The notes: a model not told the origin generated them from the sequence alone. A stretch of DNA of 64,000 bases from Rhizorhabdus dicambivorans (GCF_002355275.1 NZ_CP023449.1:2954001-3018000); one strand, 5' to 3'; shown: positions 9,883 through 17,888, numbered from the stretch's first letter. Numbers and translations: made by a program.

Positions 9883-10137
9883 ATGTATCCATCCGTGACA
9901 TTGTGCCGGGCTCAGGAAGCCATCCAGCTGGATCGCGCGCGCGATTCGACGCTTGAGAACGTCCGCGCGATAGCGGCGAAGGCCGCCAAAAGCTGGGGCA
10001 TCGAAGCCGTCGCCGCGGAAGCCCGCGAGGCCCGAGGCGAACGGGTCCGCCTTCACCGGCTCGCGCATTTCGTCCTGCCGTGCCCGATCGATTCCCTTTT
10101 GAGCGAGAATCCGGATCGTGGCCTGGCGAACGCCTGA
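9883..10137 (+). CDS. Small sphingomonad protein, function unknown
   Basis: 84 residues from the ATG at 9883 (MYPSVTLCRAQEAIQLDRA). The first 55 residues look like a recurring small sphingomonad family: CRAQEA, then ENVRAIAAKAAKSWGIEA and a charged EAREARGERV tail, mostly helical. The longer frame from 9733 is not supported. It overlaps or abuts the next small gene (GTG 10118 or ATG 10139). A hairpin TCGTCGC-cca-GCGACGA lies shortly upstream at about 9861-9877. No function can be assigned. Confidence 0.6.
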   Translation: MYPSVTLCRAQEAIQLDRARDSTLENVRAIAAKAAKSWGIEAVAAEAREARGERVRLHRLAHFVLPCPIDSLLSENPDRGLANA

Positions 10138-10138
10138 C

Positions 10139-10363
10139 ATGCGCTGCGACACGCGACTGCTCGATCGCCTGCGGCAGGCAGCCCTGCTGCGCGCCCAGTT
10201 CGCCCGTGAACCGGGGCTGCGACGACGATATGCCGAACTGGCGCAGCGCCATGCCGACAGCGCCAATCATCTTCGCATCCCGGGAAGCGCCGCCCATTGG
10301 CCATCGATCGCCGCCTGGACCTGCTGGCAGCCCGCCTATCTGGCCGTGACGAACGACCGCTAG
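10139..10363 (+). CDS. Small hypothetical protein
   Basis: About 74 residues (MRCDTRLLDRLRQAALLRAQ at the start), Arg/Ala/Leu-rich with a helical N-terminal half. It starts 1 base after the stop of the preceding small gene, or overlaps it if the GTG at 10118 is used. The stop lies in the palindrome ACCGCTAGCGGT. I do not recognise a family; the tight spacing suggests co-transcription with 9883-10137. Confidence 0.45.
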   Translation: MRCDTRLLDRLRQAALLRAQFAREPGLRRRYAELAQRHADSANHLRIPGSAAHWPSIAAWTCWQPAYLAVTNDR

Positions 10364-10407
10364 CGGTATCCCCCTCCCGTCCTACCCGACATCTGAAAGG
10401 ACCGACC

Positions 10408-10530
10408 ATGGCGAAGGGCCAGCGCAAAAGCAGCAAGGAAATCCGAAAGCCGAAGAAGGAAGCGCCGCCCAAGCCGAACGCCTCCGCCCCTTCGCTGAAG
10501 GGTGGTTTCGAACATCTGCTGAAAAAATGA
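10408..10530 (+). CDS. Lys-rich 40-residue protein
   Basis: Very small basic protein: MAKGQRKSSKEIRKPKKE, then a Pro/Ala-rich linker and a C-terminal LKGGFEHLLKK. A ribosome site (AAAGGA) lies 7 bases before the ATG. Similar MAKGQ...KKPKKE proteins are common in sphingomonads and are usually annotated hypothetical; the charge suggests nucleic-acid binding, which is only inference. A hairpin follows at 10575. Confidence 0.65.
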   Translation: MAKGQRKSSKEIRKPKKEAPPKPNASAPSLKGGFEHLLKK

Positions 10531-10574
10531 ACATGACACGGCACCGCGCAGCAGTGTCCTGTCATGAATTCCAC

Positions 10575-10607
10575 CCGCCCGTTCGATCTCAAGACATCGA
10601 CGGGCGG
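10575..10607. terminator. Hairpin after the small-gene cluster
   Basis: CCGCCCGTTCGAT pairs with ATCGACGGGCGG (one bulged T) around a short loop, 44 bases after the stop of the Lys-rich gene. There is no T-run, so it may be a Rho-independent-like end or an RNA-stabilising hairpin. The remaining bases to 10755 hold only a doubtful 47-codon frame at 10644 with one hydrophobic stretch. Confidence 0.45.
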
Positions 10608-10755
10608 CATCCCCAGGCAGCCACGCCGTGGGAACCGAGGAGGATGTCAGCCAAATCCTCCATCGGACGCGTCGCCGTGTACTTCGCTACCGTGCCGATG
10701 ATCGGCATGACATGGGCGCTAACGATCGAGCAGCGATCCGCCAGACGGAGCGCTA

Positions 10756-11025
10756 TCACTCCCAATGGGGCACGTCCCACCGCCTGACCTTATGGTCGCC
10801 CGCCGCCGCCGCATCGCCGGGCCACACCCGCGCAGGACGGACACGGACACCGGAAACCGCCGGGGCCGGTATCGGTGCCGCCGGGACCTCCTCGACAGGC
10901 ACTGCAACCGGAGATGGTTGGGAAGGCGCATCTACAGCGTCCGTCGGCGGAGCCGCCAATAGCGGGGCCATCATCCATGCCGGCGGTCGTCGACGCCCGA
11001 TATGATCGGCCGGGATATCATCCAT
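10756..11025 (-). CDS. Pro/Ala-rich small ORF coupled to the histidine kinase
   Basis: 89 residues: MDDIPADHIGRRRPPAWMM, then a Pro/Ala/Val-rich centre (PSQPSPVAVPVEEVPAAPIP) and a charged C-terminus. Its ATG lies inside the kinase stop region (ATGGATGA, 8-base overlap), typical of translational coupling, which is the main support for it. No domain is recognisable. It could be a kinase-associated tail or regulator, or a spurious frame kept open by GC bias. Confidence 0.4.
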   Translation of the reverse strand: MDDIPADHIGRRRPPAWMMAPLLAAPPTDAVDAPSQPSPVAVPVEEVPAAPIPAPAVSGVRVRPARVWPGDAAAAGDHKVRRWDVPHWE

Positions 11026-12043
11026 TGATCGAAACCCGCACTCCGGGGGCGCCGAAGCCGATCAGCACCTTGGCTCTCAGCTTACGCGCGAGCGCGTCGA
11101 CGATGGCCGTACCGAGCCCAGTGGGAACCAGCGGCCGGTCGGCGCGCATGCCGATGCCGTTGTCGGCCACCTGCAGCGTCCATTCGATGGCGTTCGATTC
11201 ATAGCTCAAGGTGATCTTGCCGGGCCGGCCATCGGGAAAGGCATATTTCAAGGCATTGGTGATCAGTTCGGTGGCGATCATGCCAAGGCTCATCGCATCG
11301 TCGGCATTGCTGACGCTGTCGTCCACCACCACCTCCAACGAAACCCGAGCGGGATCATGGATCATCGAGGCCGCGATGCTCCGGCACAGGGTGGTGAGGT
11401 AGAGCCGCAGCCTGACCTCACCCGTTCGCGCCATCGCCAGATGGTTCTGCACCGCCGCGACCGACAGGATGCGGTGATGCGCGGCCTCGAGATGGCCACG
11501 CGTCTCGTCCGATGCCGTGCGGCGGGCGCCCTGCATCAGGAGACTGGAGATAATCTGCAAACCGTTGGCTGTGCGGTGCTGGAGTTCCTGGAGAAGCACC
11601 TCCTGGTCCTCGATCCTGTCCTGTTCGCCCCTTGTTGGGGCGCCGACGCCGGCGATGCCATTGATGGCGGCGATGGCCACCAGCAGCGAGCGCCCGCCGC
11701 TCGCCATCTCCTCGATGACCTCGGCGTCAAGGCTGAAGCGAAGGTTTGGCCGACCTTTGGGTCTGAGCACTATCACGTCGCCTGCGATCGGCACGCCGTC
11801 CGCGAGGACCGCCGCCAGCCGGCGTTGCAAACGATCGCCGCCCCATTCGCCCGAGCCGAGTGCGGCAACCGGGCTGCCGGTGATCCGATCGGCGTCGAAC
11901 CCGAAGGCCGCAAGGAAAGATCGGCTGGACGCGATCACCGCCAGTTGGCCATCGAGCAGCAGTAGCGGAACTTTGGAGGCGGCGATCACCGCCATACCCA
12001 GGCTATCGGCCTGCGCAACGATGTGGGTGGCGGCAGTGGACAT
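11018..12043 (-). CDS. Soluble PAS/HisKA_2 sensor histidine kinase
   Basis: 341-residue cytoplasmic kinase without membrane segments. An N-terminal PAS-like sensor (about 18-125; FGFDADRITGSPVAALG) is followed by a HisKA_2 box with phospho-acceptor His156 in QELQHRTANGLQIISSLL. The HATPase_c domain has an N-box in ATELITNALKYAFP (Asn263) and a G1 box VADNGIGM (Asp294). This architecture is the one used by general-stress and light kinases that signal through PhyR-type regulators in alphaproteobacteria, but no phyR/nepR/ecfG is adjacent, so it is an orphan here. A small Pro-rich ORF overlaps its stop. Confidence 0.88.
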   Translation of the reverse strand: MSTAATHIVAQADSLGMAVIAASKVPLLLLDGQLAVIASSRSFLAAFGFDADRITGSPVAALGSGEWGGDRLQRRLAAVLADGVPIAGDVIVLRPKGRPNLRFSLDAEVIEEMASGGRSLLVAIAAINGIAGVGAPTRGEQDRIEDQEVLLQELQHRTANGLQIISSLLMQGARRTASDETRGHLEAAHHRILSVAAVQNHLAMARTGEVRLRLYLTTLCRSIAASMIHDPARVSLEVVVDDSVSNADDAMSLGMIATELITNALKYAFPDGRPGKITLSYESNAIEWTLQVADNGIGMRADRPLVPTGLGTAIVDALARKLRAKVLIGFGAPGVRVSING

Positions 12044-12181
12044 GATAGTCCCCTTCAGGGACCGGAGGCTCGCACAGCGAAAGCCATATTCGGCAGACAG
12101 CGGACCGGCTTCCGGTTGCCATCATGGAGACCGGACGATCGATGCCCTGCTTATAGCACGGTCCGACGGAAAGCCGGCACG

Positions 12182-12229
12182 CTCATATCGAGGGACTGGC
12201 ATATCGAAGGACCGGCATATCGAAGGGCC
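12182..12229. repeat. Three tandem 16-bp units
   Basis: Three consecutive units of about GGCATATCGAAGGACC (the shared CATATCG at 12184, 12200 and 12216) just beyond the stop codon of the GST gene and upstream of the divergent kinase side. This is a short variable-number type repeat of unknown role. Confidence 0.75.
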
Positions 12230-12238
12230 GGCGCCCCG

Positions 12239-12943
12239 CTAGCCTCGCTTTGGAATCTCCAGTCCGCGCTGCACCGCCGGCCGTGCCAGGCCACGTTCCA
12301 GCCATGCTGGCACATTGCCGAGGCTGTCGAACGCCACGAGTTCCCGCGCCTCGTAGAAGGTGATGAGGTTGCGAACCCAGCCCAGGGTCGAGATGTCGGC
12401 GATGCTGTAATCGGCGCCCATGATCCAGTCCCGCCCGTCGAGCCGGCTGTCCAGCACGCCGAGCAGGCGCTTCGACTCGTCGACATAGCGCTGGAGCGGT
12501 CGCTTGTCCTCGATCTCCCTGCCGGCGAATTTGCTGAAATAGCCGACCTGCCCGAACATCGGCCCGATACCGGCATTCTGGAAGAACACCCACTGGATCG
12601 TCTGGTAGCGCTCCGCCGGATCGCCGGAGATGAACCGTCCCGACTTGTCGGCGAGATAGATCAGGATCGCCCCGGATTCGGAAAGCGCCAGCGGCTTGCC
12701 ACCCGGCCCGTCGGGATCGAGGATCGCCGGAATCTTGCCGTTCGGATTGAGCGAAAGGAATTCGGGCGTGTGGCTCTGGTTGTGGGAGATATCGACCAGA
12801 TGCGGCTCATAGGGGAGCCCGGTCTCCTCCAGCATGATCGAAATCTTCACGCCGTTCGGTGTATTGAGCGAATAGAGCTGGATGCGGTCCGGATGCCGGG
12901 GCGGCCAGCGCTTCGTGATCGGGAAATCGGACAGATCGGGCAC
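12239..12943 (-). CDS. Glutathione S-transferase, YghU/YfcG-like
   Basis: 234-residue cytosolic GST-fold protein. The thioredoxin-like N-terminal domain has YSLNTPNGVKISIMLEE, the NTPNG motif typical of the Nu-class YghU/YfcG disulfide-bond oxidoreductases, then GKIPAI and the glutathione-binding LSESGAILIYLADK. The C-terminal helical domain ends GLARPAVQRGLEIPKRG. A GTG start at 12943 is chosen because GAGGAG lies 7 bases upstream; the in-frame extension to 13078 lacks homology. A decayed copy of the C-terminus lies at 9627-9719. Confidence 0.9.
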   Translation of the reverse strand: MPDLSDFPITKRWPPRHPDRIQLYSLNTPNGVKISIMLEETGLPYEPHLVDISHNQSHTPEFLSLNPNGKIPAILDPDGPGGKPLALSESGAILIYLADKSGRFISGDPAERYQTIQWVFFQNAGIGPMFGQVGYFSKFAGREIEDKRPLQRYVDESKRLLGVLDSRLDGRDWIMGADYSIADISTLGWVRNLITFYEARELVAFDSLGNVPAWLERGLARPAVQRGLEIPKRG

Positions 12944-13131
12944 GGGATGCTCCTCTTTTCGACCGGCATGCCACATGGCCGGGCGACATGGGCAGGTGGG
13001 CCATGGGTCGCGCGACGGCAAGCCCTTCGTCCAGCCATTTGTCGTACGCCAGAAAAAGTCCAGCAACATCATAACCATAGCGATTTCCCTTGCGAACAGC
13101 CGGAAAAAGGCGACGCACGCAGGAGACAGAC

Positions 13132-13581
13132 ATGATCATGAGCTTGCTTGGGCTGCTGACGGCCACCACCGTCGCAGCCGGCGACATCGGACACCATCAT
13201 CGCACCACCCTCGACCATCGCGGCGCGGCCCTGAATGTCGACTACCGCGCCACCGTCTCGCTGAGCACGCGACAGATGGGCATGGCGCCCCCGACGCGCA
13301 TGGGCGTGATCCGCTGCGACTGGGTGGCGCGCGTCGCGGTCCACCGCACCCTGGAACGCGGGGACGCCGGCGAGGCCCTGAGCCGGCTGGTCGACGACGA
13401 TCTGGAACTGCGCGGCAACCGTTCGGGCACCTGCTCCTCGGCCCGCAAGGCGATCGACGGCGAACTGGCCAAGCGCCAGGACGAGGTTCGCGTGCATCTC
13501 GCCTCGGTGGTCGAGCGCGACCGTGCGCAGCTGCTGGCGGAACTGGAAACCGCCGCCGGCGGCACCCATAGCGCGCATTAG
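13132..13581 (+). CDS. Small exported protein, function unknown
   Basis: 149 residues from the ATG at 13132, preceded by AGGAGA. A short signal-like N-terminus (SLLGLLTATTVAAGD) is followed by a His-rich start of the mature part (GHHHRTTLDHRG), a central Cys (VIRCDW) and a charged helical C-terminus (KRQDEVRVHLASVVERDRAQ). No family recognised. Its TAG stop lies in the 6-bp target duplicated by the IS481 element, so the insertion left the coding sequence intact. Confidence 0.65.
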   Translation: MIMSLLGLLTATTVAAGDIGHHHRTTLDHRGAALNVDYRATVSLSTRQMGMAPPTRMGVIRCDWVARVAVHRTLERGDAGEALSRLVDDDLELRGNRSGTCSSARKAIDGELAKRQDEVRVHLASVVERDRAQLLAELETAAGGTHSAH

Positions 13582-14558
13582 ATGTGGAGCCTCAACAGGT
13601 TATTCATTGGCTGACGTAGTCGGCTGATGGGCGGTTGTGATTGTAAGCTGCCGTGGGGGCGGTGCCAGTTATAATTATGGAGCCATGGACTGAGGGCGCG
13701 TTTGCGGTGCTCGGAGGTTGGATAGGCGCGAGCATATGCCCATTCGCGTAAGCTGGTCTGGATGAAGCGTTCGGCCTTGCCGTTAGTCTTGGGCGTGTAG
13801 GGTTTGGTGCGGATGTGCTTGAGGCCGAGTGCTTTGCAGGCGTCGCGGAAGGCGAAGCTTTTGTAGCAGGCGCCGTTGTCGGTCATGACGCGCGAGACAG
13901 TGATGCCGAGGCTTTGATAATAGGCGATGGCGGCGAAGAGGAAGGCGGTTGCGCTTTCCTTCTTTTCGTCGGGGAGGATCTGGCTGAAGGCGATGCGCGA
14001 GGCATCGTCGATGCAGACGTGGACGAACTCCCAGCCCGCGCCGTAGCGCTCGCCAGCACGGCTGCCGCGAGTGCTGCTCTGCTTTGTCCGATTGCCGGTG
14101 ATGCGATGGCCGACGCGTTCGAAGCGGCCGAGCTTCTTGATGTCGATGTGGATCAGCTCGCCGGGGTGCGCGCGCTCATAGCGACGGATGGGCTCGGGAG
14201 GATCGAGATCGCGCATTCGGCTCAAGCGTGCGTTGCGCAGTATCCGGCTGACAGTGGCTGGCGAGAGCTTCAGCGTGGCGGCGATCTGCTTGCCGCAGAG
14301 GCGCTGACGGCGCAGGGCGATGACCTGCTCGATGCGGTCGGCGGGCGTGGCGCGGGGCATGGCGTGTGGGCGCGAGCTGCGGTCGACGAGACCGGCTTCG
14401 CCTTCGATCCGATAACGTGCCAGCCACTTGGCTACGGTTCGCTCCGAGACGCCCAGGGCGGTCGCGACCGCCCTGGGCGTCTCGCGCAGAACCATCACGC
14501 GCCGGACGATCTCGGCTCGACTGAAGGGCGTGGTTCGGGCATTCTTGTGGATGTTCAT
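13578..14558 (-). CDS. IS481-family transposase (copy 1)
   Basis: 326-residue DDE transposase. N-terminal helix-turn-helix domains (TPRAVATALGVSERTVAKWL; QIAATLKLSPATVSRIL) are followed by an rve integrase core with Asp139 (HIDIKKLGRF), Asp227 (MTDNGACYKS) and Glu263 (NGKAERFIQTS), giving the D-D-35-E spacing. The reading frame runs off the end of the element: the last sense codon spans the boundary and the TAA stop (13580-13578) is supplied by the duplicated target. The protein appears intact and active. Confidence 0.95.
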   Translation of the reverse strand: MNIHKNARTTPFSRAEIVRRVMVLRETPRAVATALGVSERTVAKWLARYRIEGEAGLVDRSSRPHAMPRATPADRIEQVIALRRQRLCGKQIAATLKLSPATVSRILRNARLSRMRDLDPPEPIRRYERAHPGELIHIDIKKLGRFERVGHRITGNRTKQSSTRGSRAGERYGAGWEFVHVCIDDASRIAFSQILPDEKKESATAFLFAAIAYYQSLGITVSRVMTDNGACYKSFAFRDACKALGLKHIRTKPYTPKTNGKAERFIQTSLREWAYARAYPTSEHRKRALSPWLHNYNWHRPHGSLQSQPPISRLRQPMNNLLRLHI

Positions 14559-14640
14559 CCGGTCGTTCCTCCAGACCTGACGTGTCGCAACATCAGTCTG
14601 ATCCGGTCACGCCGGATGAACAACCTCCTGAAAGCTCACA
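13583..14640 (-). mobile_element. IS481-family insertion sequence, copy 1
   Basis: 1058-bp element with imperfect terminal inverted repeats, TGTGGAGCCTCAACAGG at 13583 and (inward from 14640) TGTGAGCTTTCAGGAGG, sharing GGTT.TTCAT further in. It is flanked by a 6-bp direct repeat ATTAGA (13577-13582 and 14641-14646). Comparison by eye shows no difference from the second copy at 35541-36598. Confidence 0.95.
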
Positions 14641-14642
14641 AT

Positions 14643-14747
14643 TAGAGCCTTACACGATCCGATTGCATCGGCTCGTCGGCTCTACCTTGTTGTTTTACCG
14701 CGATTTCCGAGTCGGCAGATGTTTCCATCTGCCTAGAAATCGCTCCA
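14643..14747. repeat. Family E palindromic element, copy 1
   Basis: 105 bp beginning TAGAGCC and ending GCTCCA, made of two nested hairpins: the left one around CCGATTGCATCGG, the right one GCGATTTC...GAAATCGC enclosing GGCAGATG/CATCTGCC. Before the IS481 insertion its first three bases were the TAG stop of the 13132-13581 gene. Copy 2 is at 52678. Confidence 0.88.
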
Positions 14748-14855
14748 GAGCCCGATCGGGAAAGGTGAAGCGCCCGTCATGTCGGCGACACCCGGCATGA
14801 CGTCGCCCGTCGGCTCAGTTCGGCAACTCCTTCGTCCTCCGAACCCCGCCATGTA

Positions 14856-14882
14856 GAAAAAAGGGCGGCTAATAGCCGCCCT
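14856..14882 (-). terminator. Intrinsic terminator reading leftward
   Basis: Perfect hairpin AGGGCGGCTA-a-TAGCCGCCCT (14862-14882) followed, on the minus strand, by six T. It would stop minus-strand transcription coming from the IS1182-like element side. No minus-strand gene now ends here, so its gene was probably displaced or lost. A second hairpin CGTCATG/CATGACG lies at about 14778-14804. Confidence 0.75.
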
Positions 14883-14885
14883 CAG

Positions 14886-16390
14886 ACTGCTGACAAACCC
14901 CTGGCGAGAGCCGGGGGTTTGTGATTCTATGGGTGATGCTGAGAGAGCGTGGACCTGAGCAGACGGCGCTTGAGATAGTGACGCTCGAGGAGCTGGTTCC
15001 TGCGGATCACCTGCTGCGCAAGATCGACGCGGTGATCGACTTTTCGTTCATTCATGAGCTGACGGCGCCGCTATATTGTCCCGACAACGGGCGGCCTGCG
15101 CTGGACCCGACGCTGATGTTCAAGGCGTTGTTCCTTGGCTATCTGTTCGGGGTTCGCTCGGAGCGGCAACTGGTCCGCGAGATCCAGGTCAATGTGGCCT
15201 ATCGCTGGTTCCTGCGGCTGCGGCTGACCGATCCGGTGTTCGATGCCTCGACGCTCTCGCAGAATCGGCGGCGGCGCTATGGCGACACGACGGTGGCGCA
15301 GGAGATATTCGACCGGATCGTCGAGCAGGCGATCGGGCATGGGCTGGTGGATGGAACGGTGCTCTATACCGACAGCACGCATCTCAAGGCCAACGCGAAC
15401 AAGAACAAATATGACCAGGCGGTGGTGGCCAAGTCGCGCTCGGACTATTGGGAGGCGCTCGACGCGGCGATTGCCGAAGAACGCAGCGAGCGCGGGCTCA
15501 AGCCGCTCAAGCCCAAGGAGCGGATGGCCGTAGAGACCGAGACCAAGCTGTCGCGCACCGACCCGCAGAGCGGCTATATGGTCCGTGACGGCAAGCCCAA
15601 GGGCTTTTTCTATCTCGATCATCGCACGGTGGATGGGGGGCTCGGCATCATCACCGATACTTTCGCGACGCCTGCCAACGTGCATGACTCGATCGTCTAT
15701 CTCGGCCGTCTCGACCGGCAGCGCGAGCGCTTTGGCTTTCCCGTCGCGGCGGTGGGACTGGATGCCGGATACGCCACTACCGGCATCGCCCAGGGACTGG
15801 AGGAGCGCGGCATTCTCGGCGTCACCGGCTATCGCAACCCGACGCCGCCCAAGCCGGGCATGATGCGCCGGAGTCGCTTCCGATGGGAACAGGAGCAGGA
15901 TGGTTATCGCTGCCCGCAAGGCCAGTTGCTGCCTTATGCCACGACCGACCGCCATGGCTATCGGCACTACAAGTCCGATCCCGCCATCTGCCGGCAATGT
16001 CCGCTGCTTGCTTCCTGCACCAGCGCGGCCAAGCCCCAGCGCGTCATCACCCGCCATGTCTGGCAGGATGCCCGCGACCGTTGCGACGGTCATCGCCTCA
16101 CTCCGTGGGGTAAGGCCATTTACAAGCGGCGCAAGGAAACCGTCGAACGCTCCTTCGCCGATGCCAAGCAGCTACACGGCCATCGCTACGCCCGCTTCCG
16201 AGGTCGAATAAGGGTGGCCTGCCAGTGCCTTCTCGCCGCAGCCGCCCAGAATATGAAGAAAATCGCCCTCGCCCTGACCCGCCATATCAACCCGCTTCCG
16301 GCCTGAACTCAGCGCCGATATCATTCCGGCAAAACCGCACCGGCTCCGCCAGCACTCCAACCAAAACAAAACCCCGCCGCAAAAACGACC
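14886..16390 (+). mobile_element. IS1182-like insertion sequence, ends uncertain
   Basis: Element carrying one intact transposase gene. The left side has CAGACTGCTGAC and then a hairpin ACAAACCCCTGGC-gaga-GCCGGGGGTTTGT (14893-14922). Near the right side ACAAAACCCCGCCGC (about 16367-16381) resembles one arm of that hairpin, but the outer arm and a matching CAGACTG end are missing and no target duplication was found. The right end may be truncated; the boundaries given are estimates. Confidence 0.6.
14936..16306 (+). CDS. IS1182-family transposase
   Basis: About 456-residue DDE transposase. The N-terminal domain (PADHLLRKIDAVIDFSFIHE; GRPALDPTLMFKALFLGYL) is typical of the IS1182 group. Catalytic residues are visible in LYTDSTHLKAN (Asp), VGLDAGYAT (Asp) and KETVERSFADAK (Glu). 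A four-Cys patch (CRQCPLLASC with the preceding YRCPQG) is the usual zinc-like insert. The ATG at 14936 is preferred; a GTG at 14921 is also in frame but lies in the end hairpin. No frameshift was seen. Confidence 0.9.
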   Translation: MLRERGPEQTALEIVTLEELVPADHLLRKIDAVIDFSFIHELTAPLYCPDNGRPALDPTLMFKALFLGYLFGVRSERQLVREIQVNVAYRWFLRLRLTDPVFDASTLSQNRRRRYGDTTVAQEIFDRIVEQAIGHGLVDGTVLYTDSTHLKANANKNKYDQAVVAKSRSDYWEALDAAIAEERSERGLKPLKPKERMAVETETKLSRTDPQSGYMVRDGKPKGFFYLDHRTVDGGLGIITDTFATPANVHDSIVYLGRLDRQRERFGFPVAAVGLDAGYATTGIAQGLEERGILGVTGYRNPTPPKPGMMRRSRFRWEQEQDGYRCPQGQLLPYATTDRHGYRHYKSDPAICRQCPLLASCTSAAKPQRVITRHVWQDARDRCDGHRLTPWGKAIYKRRKETVERSFADAKQLHGHRYARFRGRIRVACQCLLAAAAQNMKKIALALTRHINPLPA

Positions 16391-16562
16391 TGCAATCGGG
16401 AACCAAAGAATCTGCGAAGCTTGCCTTGCCGTCTTCGAACTCGCTCAAATTACCATCATTCAAGGACTCATGGTCCACCCCTTCCTGATCCGAAGATCCC
16501 TAATTTCGTGGGACGGAGCATGATCCTACGCCTTACGCAACGACTAGCAACTGAAAAACGGG
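16391..16562. other. Lower-GC non-coding stretch
   Basis: 172 bases between the IS1182-like element and the rmuC stop with clearly lower G+C than the neighbourhood (for example AATTACCATCATTCAAGG). No gene, hairpin or repeat of note was seen. It may be a foreign remnant brought in or left by the insertion sequence. Confidence 0.4.
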
Positions 16563-17888
16563 TCAGCGCTCTTGCCCTTTTTGGTCGGCAAGCAGCTCAA
16601 TCACTGGCTCGCTGGCACGGGTTTCCACCGAGGGAAGCTCCTCAATTTCCTTGTCGCCCGTCTCGACATTCAGTTCGCGGAATTTCCGGCCCGTCACCAG
16701 CACGCGGCCCTCGAAGCTCGCGACGAACCTGTTGTAATGCTCGACCGCGCTGTTCAGCCCACCGCCGACCCGCTTGAGATGGGTGGCAGCAACCGAAAGG
16801 CGTTCGTACATCTCCTTGCCGAGCCGGCCGATCGCCCTCGCCTCCTCGGCCATCTTCTCCTGCCGCCAGACGCTGGCGACAGTGCGGGCGAGCGCGACGA
16901 GGTTGATCGGGGTCGCGATCAGCACGCGGCGCTGGTGGGCCCAGTCCCACAGCTCGGCATCCTGCTCCATCGCCGCCGACAGGAAATGCTCGCCGGGGAT
17001 GTACATCACCACATAATCGGCCGCCTCGCCGAAGCGGTCCCAATAGCTTTTCTGGCCGAGCTGGTTGGCGTGGTTGCGCAGCGCGGTCGCGTGCGCCTTG
17101 AGCAGGTTGGCACGGACCGCCTCGTCCACCTCCTCGCTGGCGTCGAGATAGGCGTTGAGCGAGCATTTGGCGTCGATGATCAAGCGGCGCCCGCCGGGCA
17201 GCGCGACGATCACGTCGGGGCGCAGCCGCCCATCCTCGGTATCGACCGAGACCTCGGTCGCGAAATCGGCATAGGGCGAGAGGCCGGCCTGTTCGAGCAC
17301 ATTGCGCAGGCTCTGCTCGCCCCAGCGGCCGCGCGCCTTGGGACTGGCGCGGAGCGCGTTGACCAGCTTGGCGGCCTCGTCGCGCACCTGCCCCTGGCCG
17401 ACCCGAACCTGATCGACCGCCTCGCGCAGGCCGGCATAGCTGTCGACCCGTTCCTTCTCGACCCGCTGGAGCCCTTCCTCATAGCGCTTGAGGGTAGACT
17501 CGACCGGGGTCAGCAGCGCCTTGAGCTGCGCCTCGCTCTTTTCGCCGGCCTGGTGGAAGCGCTGGTCGGCGCGTTCGAGGAACTGGCGCTGGGCCTGATC
17601 GAGCAGCTTGCCGCCGACCTCCGCGAACTGGGCCGAGAGCTGCTCCTTCGCTTCCTGAAGCTGGCGGATCTGCGCCTCGAAGCTTTCGGTGCGGGCCTGC
17701 TTCTCGGCCAGCAGCGCCGAACGCTCGATCTCCGACCGGCCGAGCGCGACGCGGCTCTCGTCGAGCGCGCGCCGCAACTCGGTCGCCTCCCCCGCCCCGG
17801 TCGCCGCGATCCGGCCGCGCAGCCACCAGCCCAGCCCCAGGCCGATCAGCAGACAGAGGGGCAGAGCAAGGGCGAGGATCGGCGACAT
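16563..17888 (-). CDS. rmuC: DNA recombination protein RmuC
   Basis: 441-residue RmuC-family protein, inferred to be a membrane-anchored nuclease-like factor limiting recombination at inverted repeats. An N-terminal membrane segment (ILALALPLCLLIGLGLGWWL) is followed by a long coiled coil (about 35-150) and the RmuC domain with RWGEQSLRNVLEQAGL, DVIVALPGGRRLIIDAKCSL (restriction-endonuclease-like core Asp/Lys) and YVVMYIPGEHFLSAAM. The start at 17888 gives the membrane segment at the N-terminus; the open frame further upstream is spurious. It is divergent from the cyclase gene. Confidence 0.93.
   Translation of the reverse strand: MSPILALALPLCLLIGLGLGWWLRGRIAATGAGEATELRRALDESRVALGRSEIERSALLAEKQARTESFEAQIRQLQEAKEQLSAQFAEVGGKLLDQAQRQFLERADQRFHQAGEKSEAQLKALLTPVESTLKRYEEGLQRVEKERVDSYAGLREAVDQVRVGQGQVRDEAAKLVNALRASPKARGRWGEQSLRNVLEQAGLSPYADFATEVSVDTEDGRLRPDVIVALPGGRRLIIDAKCSLNAYLDASEEVDEAVRANLLKAHATALRNHANQLGQKSYWDRFGEAADYVVMYIPGEHFLSAAMEQDAELWDWAHQRRVLIATPINLVALARTVASVWRQEKMAEEARAIGRLGKEMYERLSVAATHLKRVGGGLNSAVEHYNRFVASFEGRVLVTGRKFRELNVETGDKEIEELPSVETRASEPVIELLADQKGQER

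Noticed and set aside
10644-10787. 47-codon frame with one hydrophobic stretch
   Set aside because: The GAGGAGG touches the ATG with no spacing and the frame has no recognisable family; too weak to call.
16307-16390. Right terminal inverted repeat of the IS1182-like element
   Set aside because: Only one arm of the expected end hairpin is readable; no counterpart of CAGACTGCTGAC was found, so no exact end is claimed.
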